A stretch of 64,000 nucleotides of DNA from Conus ventricosus (lineage: Eukaryota > Mollusca > Gastropoda > Neogastropoda > Conidae), in contig CM031628.1 in the NCBI GenBank assembly GCA_018398815.1, positions 7,521,509 through 7,585,508 on the forward strand, read 5' to 3'. The notes under the pieces were generated by a model. It searched no databases, was not told the DNA's origin, and was given only the letters and a program-made list of their open reading frames with translations. Positions 11,107-21,249 of the stretch are shown piece by piece (within the stretch, counting starts at the first letter, position 1; every line of letters starts with the position of its first letter). Position numbers and translations under genes: made by a program.

Positions 11107-12235
11107 GAGTTGGAGGGACCCGCGGAGGAACCTGCGCGCTGGGAGATGTGCATTGGGGAAGTTCAGGACTACATGGAACATGCAGTGGGGAAGCTGTACG
11201 TCNNNNNNNNNNNNNNNNNNNNNNNNNNNNNNNNNNNNNNNNNNNNNNNNNNNNNNNNNNNNNNNNNNNNNNNNNNNNNNNNNNNNNNNNNNNNNNNNNN
11301 NNNNNNNNNNNNNNNNNNNNNNNNNNNNNNNNNNNNNNNNNNNNNNNNNNNNNNNNNNNNNNNNNNNNNNNNNNNNNNNNNNNNNNNNNNNNNNNNNNNN
11401 NNNNNNNNNNNNNNNNNNNNNNNNNNNNNNNNNNNNNNNNNNNNNNNNNNNNNNNNNNNNNNNNNNNNNNNNNNNNNNNNNNNNNNNNNNNNNNNNNNNN
11501 NNNNNNNNNNNNNNNNNNNNNNNNNNNNNNNNNNNNNNNNNNNNNNNNNNNNNNNNNNNNNNNNNNNNNNNNNNNNNNNNNNNNNNNNNNNNNNNNNNNN
11601 NNNNNNNNNNNNNNNNNNNNNNNNNNNNNNNNNNNNNNNNNNNNNNNNNNNNNNNNNNNNNNNNNNNNNNNNNNNNNNNNNNNNNNNNNNNNNNNNNNNN
11701 NNNNNNNNNNNNNNNNNNNNNNNNNNNNNNNNNNNNNNNNNNNNNNNNNNNNNNNNNNNNNNNNNNNNNNNNNNNNNNNNNNNNNNNNNNNNNNNNNNNN
11801 NNNNNNNNNNNNNNNNNNNNNNNNNNNNNNNNNNNNNNNNNNNNNNNNNNNNNNNNNNNNNNNNNNNNNNNNNNNNNNNNNNNNNNNNNNNNNNNNNNNN
11901 NNNNNNNNNNNNNNNNNNNNNNNNNNNNNNNNNNNNNNNNNNNNNNNNNNNNNNNNNNNNNNNNNNNNNNNNNNNNNNNNNNNNNNNNNNNNNNNNNNNN
12001 NNNNNNNNNNNNNNNNNNNNNNNNNNNNNNNNNNNNNNNNNNNNNNNNNNNNNNNNNNNNNNNNNNNNNNNNNNNNNNNNNNNNNNNNNNNNNNNNNNNN
12101 NNNNNNNNNNNNNNNNNNNNNNNNNNNNNNNNNNNNNNNNNNNNNNNNNNNNNNNNNNNNNNNNNNNNNNNNNNNNNNNNNNNNNNNNNNNNNNNNNNNN
12201 NNGATCACCACTTCAGCCCTCAGTCCAAGACTAAG
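11107..12235 (+). CDS. M13 metallopeptidase exon, interrupted by an N gap
   Basis: After an acceptor-like GTGTTGCTAG (AG at 11,105-11,106), the frame opens in phase 0 and gives the hallmark M13 segment: RWEMC, then a spacer with DYMEHAVGKLYV ending at 11,202. The 1000-N gap follows. Immediately beyond it, GAT at 12,203 starts DHHFSPQSKTK, then a textbook donor AAG|GTGAGT at 12,236. In neprilysin-type enzymes the LYV block is followed directly by a stretch of the form E/D-xx-F-xxx-SK. The two sides therefore look like one exon with little or nothing missing. This N-terminal half of the catalytic ectodomain precedes the zinc-binding HExxH. Downstream exons were not recognised in the window. Confidence 0.72.
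11203..12202. other. Assembly gap of exactly 1000 N
   Basis: Exactly 1000 Ns, probably a fixed-size placeholder. It falls inside the M13 exon, and the reading frame matches the family on both sides when the Ns are ignored. Confidence 0.99.
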
Positions 12236-12814
12236 GTGAGTTCCTTCCCTCCTTGTCGCCAGCTCTCTGACGAAGGGCTGTTGTTTTGCTGTCTCTTGCG
12301 TGGTTGTTTAGTTGGGAGATGCTGTTTGATATACTGGAATGCATTGATTGGTCGATTGATTGATTGGCTGATTCATTAATTGGTTGATTGATTAATTGAC
12401 TGATTGGGTGACTGATTGTTCGATTTATGGATTGATTCATTGGTTGGTGTAAGCTTACATTGTGTTTCGTAACAATAGCCTTACAAAACTGTTTTGTCGC
12501 AGAGAGAGAACGACTTAGTAAAGGTTTCTCATTTTTCTTTATCATTTGCTCCACAAAATAGTTCTGTAAAAGAACGGTTTAAAAACAAAAGAAAGCAACA
12601 TGAAAAAACAGGAGAGTCAAATGACAACGAATAATGTATCAACACAGATATTGAAACATGAGACCTTTACAAAGCCATGGACGGAATGTGTCGATTTGTA
12701 ATTTCTGGGCAAGCGTACAAAACACATCCTTTGGCAAGTGTTCACTAGCACAGGGACATGCGAAGGACCACAGTGTGCACCAACACCGACTGTGTGTCAG
12801 AGGCAGCATGGCAC
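12236..12814. other. Intron start with imperfect GATT repeats
   Basis: Begins with the GTGAGT donor. From about 12,335 to 12,450 an imperfect GATT/GATTGATT tetranucleotide repeat is visible. The remainder is A+T-rich with no recognisable coding region. Confidence 0.7.
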
Positions 12815-13540
12815 TGGCAGAATCAGCTGATTGGTCCTGATGCAGGTTCTGCCAATGGTCTATATGTACTGACCCCGAACAGATGATCACTGCTGATTGG
12901 TCTGATGGAGTGTTCTGCAAATGGTCGACTATGTACGGATAACGTGATGCCCTGTGAAGCCGAATGACACCGCTGATTGGTCTGATAGGCAGGTCTGCAA
13001 ATGGTTGCTATGTACGTGCAGCTGAGCCGATGGTCACCTGCTGATTGGTTCTGATGGCAGGTTCTGCAAATTGTCCACTATGTACGTGACGCCCTGAAGC
13101 AGATGATCACCTGCTGATTGGTCCTGATGCAGGTTCTGCAAATGGTCGACTATGTACGTGACGCCCTGAAGCAGATGATCATCTGCTGATTGGTCCTGAT
13201 TGCAGGTTCTGCAAATGGTCGACTATGTACGTGACGCCCTGAAGCAGATGATCACCTGCTGATTGGTCCTGATGCAGGTTCTGCAAATGTCACTATTACG
13301 TGACGCCCTGAAGCGATGATCACCTGCTGATTGGTCCTGATGCAGGTTCTGCAAATGGTCTACTATGATACGTGACGCCCTGAAGCGATGATCACCTGCT
13401 GATTGGTCTGATGCAGTCTGCAAATGGTCACTATGTACGTGACGCCCTGAAGCGAGATCACCTGCTGATTGGTCCTGATTGCAGGTTCTGCAAATGGTCT
13501 CTATATTACGTGACGCCCTGAAGCAGATGATCACCAACGC
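12815..13540. repeat. ~72-bp minisatellite, about 10 copies
   Basis: The repeated core is CTGCTGATTGGTCCTGATG, then GGTTCTGCAAATGGTC, TATGTACGTGACGCCCTGA and AGATGATCA. Copy starts are roughly 12,820, 12,890, 12,965, 13,040, 13,110, 13,182, 13,256, 13,325, 13,397 and 13,460. Copies differ mainly by one- or two-base deletions, more like read error than substitution drift. No coding potential was seen. Confidence 0.95.
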
Positions 13541-13697
13541 CTTGTGGGTGGATGGATGCAGATCCAGGAGGAAATCAAGGGGGGAGGTATTTCTGATAGC
13601 GTGGTGCAGCCGCCCTTTGATTTCTAACTCCACCCCATCTCCTCCACGAAGGGAACACATGGAAATATTGAAGCAGGACATATGAAGTCTAGAGATG

Positions 13698-13699
13698 CA

Positions 13700-13760
<61 letters not shown>

Positions 13761-13880
13761 TATCTATTTCTATCTATCCCATCTATCTATCTAGTCTATC
13801 TATTATCTAACTATAGATCTATCAAACATCTATAGTGTGTGTGTGTTGTGTGTGTTGTTGTGTTGTGTAGTTGATATATC
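13698..13880. repeat. (TATC)n array with adjacent GT-rich tract
   Basis: Pure TATC to about 13,760, decaying to 13,825, then GTGTGTTGTG-type sequence to about 13,872. Confidence 0.95.
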
Positions 13881-14234
13881 ATCACACTTTGATATAGACT
13901 TAAGGGGAGGGGGGGGGGAGGTTGGGGGAGGGGTGGACAGAGGGAGGAAAAGTGAAATAATGTCAAGACAGATACCAAATTAATATAAACAACCTATGCA
14001 TAATTATAAAATATGGCTAATTGAGATGAGAGATAATTTTGCAACCTCGAAATTTGGAAAAAGAGAAATAGCGTGAACCGGTTTGATTTCGAATTCAATG
14101 TTTGCTTTTGAAAAGAGCATTTTTAAAATGGGCATGGAAAAGTATATGTCCCGATAATGCGTGTTGTGTGTGTTTTGTTTTGTTGGGTTTTTGTGGTGTG
14201 TGTGGATGTGTGTGTGTTAATCTACCCCATTACA
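13881..14234. other. A+T-rich spacer with no recognised gene
   Basis: Holds a G-rich stretch at 13,903-13,940 and otherwise A+T-rich unique-looking sequence. Confidence 0.5.
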
Positions 14235-14400
14235 CACATAAGATAGATGGTAGATAGATAATAGATAGGTAGTAGTTATGATAGATAGAATTAGATAGAG
14301 ATAATAGATTAGATAGATATATAATAGATAGATCGATGATAATAGGTAGATAGACCCGATAAATAGATAGATTAGTAGAATAGATAGTATAAAGAGATAA
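14235..14400. repeat. Degenerate (GATA)n array
   Basis: GATAGATA units with many single-base indels. It is the complementary orientation of the TATC array at 13.7 kb. Confidence 0.9.
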
Positions 14401-14504
14401 AGTTTGCTTACTGCATGCATCAACAGTACCTCGTATGAAAAACAATAAACTATATCTGTAAGTGCAAACAGAGAAAATGACTCTCTATCATCATCTCTTC
14501 CATC

Positions 14505-14680
14505 TGTCGTCTGTCTATCTATCTATCTCGACGCAACCCCCCCCCCCCCCCCCCCCCCCCCCCACCGCCCTAGAGAGAGGAGAGAGAGGATGAGAGAGAG
14601 AGAGATGAGAGAGTTTAGAGAAGGTGAGTGAAGAAGAGAGGGGGGGGAGAGAGACGGGGGGGGGGGGGATGTCGGAGTCG
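14505..14680. repeat. TATC, 27-base C run and GA-rich block
   Basis: Short TATC repeats, then C at 14,537-14,563, then a GAGA-rich stretch containing G runs to about 14,668. Confidence 0.95.
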
Positions 14681-14879
14681 GAAAAGTTTAATTGATCAGG
14701 CCATTGCCCTACAATGGATTTTAATTTCAAAAAAAAATAATAAACAATTCAAAGCTTTTTTTATATGAAGAGGGACAGCCCTTTCCCAAAAGGTTTGTTC
14801 GTATTCGCAAAGCAAAAGAAAATTGAAAACATCACTGTTTGGGTAGGGTCTCTTTATCAAAATATAACTTTAAGGGACT

Positions 14880-16260
14880 TCCATTCTAAACTCGTATTAC
14901 TTTCGCTTCTTGATGTAACCATCTCCTTAAATGTAGACTTTCTGAAAAGGACTGCTTGAAAAAAGCATACACGTTATAAAATGTATGCGACTCCAAAGAC
15001 GCATACCAGTCCTGCTTAAAACAGTCTATAAGCCTTTCCTTGAAGCATGCTAGGAAGATGTTCACGTTACCAACCCCCTGAGCTTCCCAAACGTCCCCCA
15101 AACCAAACTTATACAGTACATGTCTAACTTTACATGCCCACGTTTCATAATTTTGGCGTTGCAAATTTAAAAGCATTTCATAGGCCTTTTTTTTATATCG
15201 ATCATTGTCCATCTGTACAAGATGTAACCAAAACTTTACACATTTGACAAACGTTAATATATACATAGCATACCTGCCCGTTTCTCCATAAATAACATGC
15301 TTCGGCGATTTCATATTCACACCCAGAAATCTTTTCAGAGCAAACAAATGGATTCTTTCTGTCTGTTCTTGATTTTGCGTCAAGCCCCAGATTTCAGCTC
15401 CATATGTTAAAATGGGTTGAATCTGACAATCGAAAAGTTAAAAAAAAATAGAAGGCAGGAGAATGCTCGCCAATTGACCACATCGTTCTTATGATTGCTA
15501 TAATTCCTTTCTTGACCCTGTCTGCGAGATCAGACATCGTATATACAAAACTTAATCTTGTTGACAAGTAAATGCCAAGGTATTTGTACATATTTACAAT
15601 TTTTAACTCGTTATCATAACAAAAACCATCTTTCCCTTAAGGCATGGTATCCCCCATTCCGAAAAATGACAATGTTCGATTTTTCCATATTTACAATGAG
15701 ATCAAGACGTTTACTGTATCAGACAAAATATTCAACTGCGTCTGAAGACCAGTTACACTATCAGATATTAGTGCAACATCATCAGCAAATAGGAGGATTA
15801 GTATTTGAATAAAATCTGGCGTTAACTGAACACCATGGCGACCAGATTCAAGCACATCTTTCGTCAGCTCATTTATAAAGAGCGAAAGAAGCACAGTTGA
15901 GCAAACCTCTCCCTGTTTCAAACGTCGAGGGCACAAAAAAGCATCCGTTAATTCACTACCAACATGCACCCTTGCTTTGACAATATTATACATCGATTTT
16001 AAAGCACTGAGTATCTTGCCTTGTAGGCCGTTTTTATGCAAGATAATTCGCAACTTTTCTCTGCACTCAGTATCAAAAGCTTTGCGGAAATCTATGAATG
16101 CTACATACAATTTCCTGTGTCTCACAAGTTGCTTTAGTACCATAGCATAGAGAGTGATTATGTGAACTGCTGTACAGTAACCCTCCCTGAATCCAGCTTG
16201 CTCTTCACCAACAATTCCCTTGTCGTCAATCCAGTTAAAATGCGCTTTTTCAATAAAAAA
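14880..16260 (-). pseudogene. Non-LTR retrotransposon reverse transcriptase (frameshifted)
   Basis: On the - strand from 16,260 downward the RT domain reads in order. A GEEQAGFREGYCT motif is followed by the first catalytic block YVAFIDFRKAFDT, the LKQG block (in altered form) and the second catalytic block LLFADDVALISDS. A frame change near 15,690 leads to the thumb (MYKYLGIYLSTRL) and a C-terminal domain (15,383-14,886) with HVIYGETGRYAMYI and HTFYNVYAFFKQSF. Catalytic aspartates in both blocks are retained, so this is a relatively young copy broken by frameshifts. No endonuclease or ORF1 was recognised upstream. Clade not determined. Confidence 0.88.
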
Positions 16261-17925
16261 CTATACAATTACCAAACATGAGAAGAGAAATCCCCTTATA
16301 ATTGTCTGGAACATTACATCCCCCTTTTTGTGCAGAGGCGAAAATGGACAATGGCCTGCAGGAAAAACCCCCATGATAAAAAAGATATTTTAAAAAGATT
16401 TAGCAGGAAAGGCATATTTGTTAAATGCTTTTTTTGTTGAATTCCCCATGAGTCCCCCGGGGGCGGGTGCCTTGGGGAATTTTAATGTTTTCCCAGAGCT
16501 CGAATTTCATCTGCTGTTATTGTTCTTTGAGCGCATCCATTCCATGGTACGCGTATTACAAGGGAACTGAATTGTCGTCACTGTTATGTGTGGTAACGCC
16601 ATCTTCCAAGAGCTCATATCACAACTGATTTGAACATATCTGGCAATTAAATAAAATACATTATCGAAATGATGAACCCATTCATTTTTTTTGTTATGCT
16701 TTTGCACCCGTCTAGATTTACAGAACGAATGTATCCAGAATGTTCTTGTGCATCTTTAAATTATCCTGTATTGAGCACATTATTTTATCTTCTTTTCATA
16801 ATCAAAAACCATCTTTCGTTTACTTTTTAGGTAACCACTTGCACAATGGTTTCGTTTTTCCATATTTACAATGAGATCAAGAGTTACTGTTATCGACAAA
16901 ATATTCAACTGGTCTAAGACAGTTACACTTACATCAATGCATACATTTCTCAGCAATAGGAGGTTATATTAGAACTATAAATTTCGTAACTGAAACTCAT
17001 GGGACATTAAGGACATCTTTCGTCCTCTTAAAAGCGAAGACAATTGAGCATAGTGAGCAACTCCTGTTCTCAATCGAGGGCATTAAAAAATTGTTAATTC
17101 ACATCCATGCTTTTGTCGATTGAAAAATATTATCACGATTTAAACAATATTCTTGCTGTATGGCGTTTTTATGAAAAATTAAATTTATCCATACTCAAGT
17201 ATAAAAGCTTTGAACGGAAATCTATAATGCTACATACATTTCCTGTGTACTACAAAGTTCTTTAAGTCCATGGCAAGAGAGTATTGAATGCTGTACAGTA
17301 ACCCCCCTGAATCCAGCTGCGTACCAAACAATTCCCTTGCGTCATCCGTTTAAATCGCTTTTCAGACGAAATCTTTAAACTTACTTCAAACATGATCGAA
17401 ATCTCTAATAATTGGTGAACATCACATCGACCTTTTGGCAGAGTCTAATAATGGACAACTGGCACTTGTACTTGTCAGGCAAAACCCATAAAAATAGTTA
17501 AAAGATTAGCTGAGGAAACATTATAAAATTAGCGTGGAATGCAATAATTTGATTCAAGCTATTTTTGAGAATTCCCCAGAGTCCACCGAGCCAGGTGCCT
17601 TCCGAGATTTAAGTGCTTTCACAATAATTTCATCTGCTGTTATGTTCATTAGCATAATTCATGGTTACGCTGTTTACAAAGGAACCGAATTTCGATCACT
17701 GTTTAAGTGTGTGAGTTATCCAATTTTCCAAAGCTCAATATCACCAACTGCATTGCACGACATGGACATAAAAATTAGTTTATCAACTATGAACCATTCA
17801 TTTTTTTGTTAATTGTCATTTCACACATCCTAGATTTCAAGAATAAGGTGCCCAATGTTCTTGCATCATTTAATTTTCCTGTGTTGAGGGCAAATGTTTG
17901 CTTTAGCAGATATTCTTTTCGTTAA
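15615..17925. repeat. Direct duplication of a ~1.15-kb LINE segment
   Basis: Segment 15,615-16,785 is repeated at 16,790-17,925 in the same orientation. Shared landmarks include TTTCCATATTTACAATGAGATC, AAATCTAT..TGCTACATAC, TGCTGTACAGTAACCC, AATTTCATCTGCTGTTA and a matching 3' flank ending near TTCTTTTC. The second copy differs chiefly by small insertions and deletions and has lost the RT frame. Either a real tandem duplication or uncollapsed noisy reads. Confidence 0.85.
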
Positions 17926-19104
17926 CAAGCTCTTATACTGTTTTCTTTTCAGGTAGGACAGGACTTTTACTCATTGTTTTTGTCCAGTCGCGATGCCGGC
18001 GCAGAGAGTTTTGCACCTACTTTCAAGCAAATCTATTTATACATCTTTCCGCCCCAAACTACATTCAGTTTTCTTCATGCAATTTCCGCATAACAAAAGC
18101 TCATAAATTAAAGCGCCATTTTTATCATTTTCATAAGACTGGCTCCTTCCTAAGATTTACCAATTACACGAATGAGGATCCTTGGAGCAAAGGGATCAAA
18201 TCTATGTGTCATTTTGATAAAAGGTTCCATCAATTGCTTGTTGAATTCCAAAAAAAAAACCTAAAATTAGAGACAATTCATTGCAGCGTGTTTTGTTTTC
18301 AAAAAGGAGAACAGTCAAACATTTACACAATTACAGGATTTGGACAATCCAAAATAGTCTTAATTTCTTCCACTTCTATAGTGAAACTTGAACTTCCAGA
18401 TTTCGGAAACAAGTGCATTTAAAACACAATCAGGCAGTTCAGCACCAGTTTTAACAGATAGCGACAAAAGAATTACTAATTGTCGTTGACAGAACGCACT
18501 TTTCAGGGGACTTTAATCATTACTGTCAATAGATTCCCACATAAAAAATTGAACGTATCCAATTTGACATGATGAAAGTTTGGAAACTTCAAATAATCCA
18601 CAAGGATTATCAGGGAACACACTCTAGTAACATCAACAGTCCTAGCTGGAGGAAAACCATTAAAATATCGATTTCGAAATGAATTGAAGAAAGGGTTTTA
18701 ATGCACCAGTTCTTGGATTACCTCTTACTTTTTGAAAATAGATTATTCTTTACACAATGAATTGTCGATTTACAGCCAGTTCTGTCAAAAATACCAGTTT
18801 AGAAAATTTGTGACTAAACCACAACTCACCCAATAATATATATTTCAATTTTAAAATAAGACTAATACAATTGATTTGTACGCGGTCTTATACCTTTAAA
18901 TTCACACAAAAAAAAAGAGACGCTTTGGAGTTATACTGGACATTCGCAGAGTAAGGTTTACACCGAAGGAACAATATATCTCATTTAACTTAGACCGTAT
19001 TACTATTTACCGCATTTAAAGCAAATTAACAGAAGCAAAACTAACAATATTTGAATTTAGAAACATCGGCGGAAAAGCCAGATTATCGAACTATCATAGA
19101 ATCA
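17926..19104. other. Decayed A+T-rich sequence beyond the LINE duplicate
   Basis: Probably the upstream part of the second LINE copy, but no endonuclease or RT motif can be read on either strand. No other feature was seen. Confidence 0.4.
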
Positions 19105-19480
19105 AATGTCTAAATTCTGTGGCCCTTCATGCCCTGCTCTCATGGTGACCTCAGTTTCGATGTCCTCTCCACCCTCTGTGGTCTTGGTTTGGTTCCGTCT
19201 GGGTCCACGGTATCGGCGAGTCCATGGGGGCTTCATTGGCACGGACGTGGTGGCGCCCTCGGAGGGAGAGCTCACTCACGCCGGCTCCACGACTAAGCAA
19301 TTATTGTCGTCAGTAGGGGCTTAGTAGGTGGTGTCCTGCATATGTTAGATCAGAACAGGCACCACTGAAAACCACCGAAGTGACTCCCGAGCAGTGCAGT
19401 GTTCCTCCAGTGGGTTGCCTCTTGATGACTTGACATTGACTGCTCCCTGTGGATTGCCGGTCCGGGGGCCGACCGGGCTG
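19105..19480 (+). mobile_element. SINE-like dispersed repeat (copy B, headless)
   Basis: Homologous to the body of the element at 755-1,430, but on the + strand and without its tRNA head, so it is 5'-truncated. Shared blocks include GGCCCTTCA, GTGACCTCRGTTTCGAT, GGTATCG, GGGGCTTAGTAGGTRGTGTC and ATTGCCGGT. A poly-A stretch at 19,551-19,561 could be its tail or unrelated. Confidence 0.75.
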
Positions 19481-19752
19481 TGGCTGTGGACGGGGTGTCG
19501 GAATGGAGCGCGTGGGTGCACTGCCTCTCAGGTGGCGCAGTTGGGACAGCAAAAAAAAAATCATCAGAATCAAAACAAGGGCTGTGGCCTACTGCTATTT
19601 CTTTGTACCCCCTCTCCCTGATTTTGCTGTGCCTTTGTTGACGGGTTCTGACACCAGTTATTGGGCAGTTCACCTTGTGTGGAGATGTTAACGTCAGAGT
19701 GTAACGATTGCTGCCCTAGTATGTACTGGAGTGGCTGCTGACGGTTGTCTAC

Positions 19753-21072
19753 TCACCGAACGTCTTTCATTGGCAGCATGTGACTTCCCTCGCCCCCTCC
19801 CTCCCCACCATCATGCTGTGACTTTGATGCACTAGATGGCTGCATGGTAAGGGTGCTGACAGGAGAGCCCCGACCAAAGACCAGCAAGGATGGCGACTGC
19901 CGCTGGCTGCTGCTTCCCTGCCTGCTCACCTGGCTGCTGACCCTCACGTTCTGCACTCCAGCATTGGCCGTGTCCGTGCTGTCCTGGCGCTGACCCTCAT
20001 CTGGACCCCGCTCCACTGCCAGGTCATCCGAGACACTGACATCATCAGCATCCTCAGTTTGCCAGGATACAGCACTGGGGGGCCTTGGCCCTGTATGGCA
20101 GCACGAGTGTCAGTGCGGGTCTGGGACAGTGTGGGGAAAACAGGACAGAAAGCAGGGATCACCATCAGGGGCACAAAGATTGGGGTGGGGCCTGCTGTCT
20201 CGGTAGCTGCTGCCATTTTCGTGTCGTCTCCTGGATTCCGTCACCACCAGCTTGCCCTTGGAGTAGTAGGCGTGCTTCCCTTCCTGCTGATACTGCACCA
20301 TGGTGTCCCTCTGCTGTCTGGTCAGTCTGCTGCCACTCGTATGCCTTCAGAGGCCCTGCATTTGATCTTTCCCTTCTCTGTCCTTCATTATGATCATGTA
20401 GTCTCTCCACCTGAAAAAAACTTCACAATCACCGGGCTAAAGACAGCAGGCAGGGAACCAAGGCGATGTGCTCTGTCGACATTATCCTTAGAGCACGTTT
20501 TCTGTGGGAAATGCTGGTTCCGGGACTGGATCACTCTCTCTAGGTACTTTTCGTAAGTCTCCCCTCTCTCTTCAGGCATGTCATATAACAGTAGATTGCA
20601 TCTCCTGGAATATCTCTCTTGTCTTTCAACTTCATCTTCAAGCCATATGAGTCGGCTGTCTAGGTAACTCTTTATGTTTCTTACATTGTTAACCTGCAAT
20701 TCTATGTTCTTTAAGGAGGACTGCAAAGTAGAAACAACAGTTTTGAAGATCAGCAAACTGACATTGCATTTGCTCACATTGTACACTAATATGGTCTTCT
20801 ACACGTTGTAGTTTTGAAATAAACTAGAATTTCATGTCATCTATCATATCCATCAGTTTGTTCAGTTTTAGTTCCATTAGAGCGGACTTGCTGTTGACGG
20901 TGGCAGTGGTGTCCACAGGCGCTGGCCCTGGGTTTCGTTCCACTTGTCCAGACATCAACAGAAGAAAACGTAAATCAGGTGGAGGGTGCAGGGAAAGGCC
21001 ATCAGATGATGAGTAAGGTGTTGTCACAGAAAACAATGTCTGGTGACCGAACAAAAACTGTCCCTGGATCAA
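19753..21072 (-). CDS. LINE ORF1-like protein with N-terminal 2A-like motif (frameshifted)
   Basis: Read on the - strand, the chain starts at 21,072 with about 50 residues ending LLLMSGQVERNPGP (20,924-20,965), a 2A-like ribosome-skipping motif. A helical region follows after a frame change. Next comes an ORF1 core at 20,786-20,394, with LEDEVERQERYSRR (coiled coil to RRM-like transition), YDMPEERGETYEKYLERVI, DNVDRAHRLGS and PVIVKFF. A further frame continues at about 20,301-19,753 with QQEGKHAYYSKGKLVV and a Ser/Gln-rich tail. This matches ORF1 nucleic-acid chaperones of non-LTR elements. At least two frameshifts separate the parts, so it is probably non-functional or mis-assembled. No RT was found downstream. 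The canonical Asp of the D-V/I-E-x-N-P-G-P motif is Gln here. Confidence 0.75.
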
Positions 21073-21249
21073 AATGGAACTTTCTTACAGTCAGAAGAGC
21101 CTTGTCACACACACACACTCAGCCTGTGGGTGAACAGATCCTGTGCATACTAACCGTGCAGGCAGAACGGCGCACTGTACACAATCAGTGTCAACAAAAC
21201 AAGCCAACTGACAAACACTGCCACACCCAAAGAGTGATTTAAAGAACGG

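Noticed and set aside
10949..12379. A 476-codon frame and others running through the N gap
   Set aside because: They consist mainly of undefined residues. Only the M13-like parts at the gap edges are supported.
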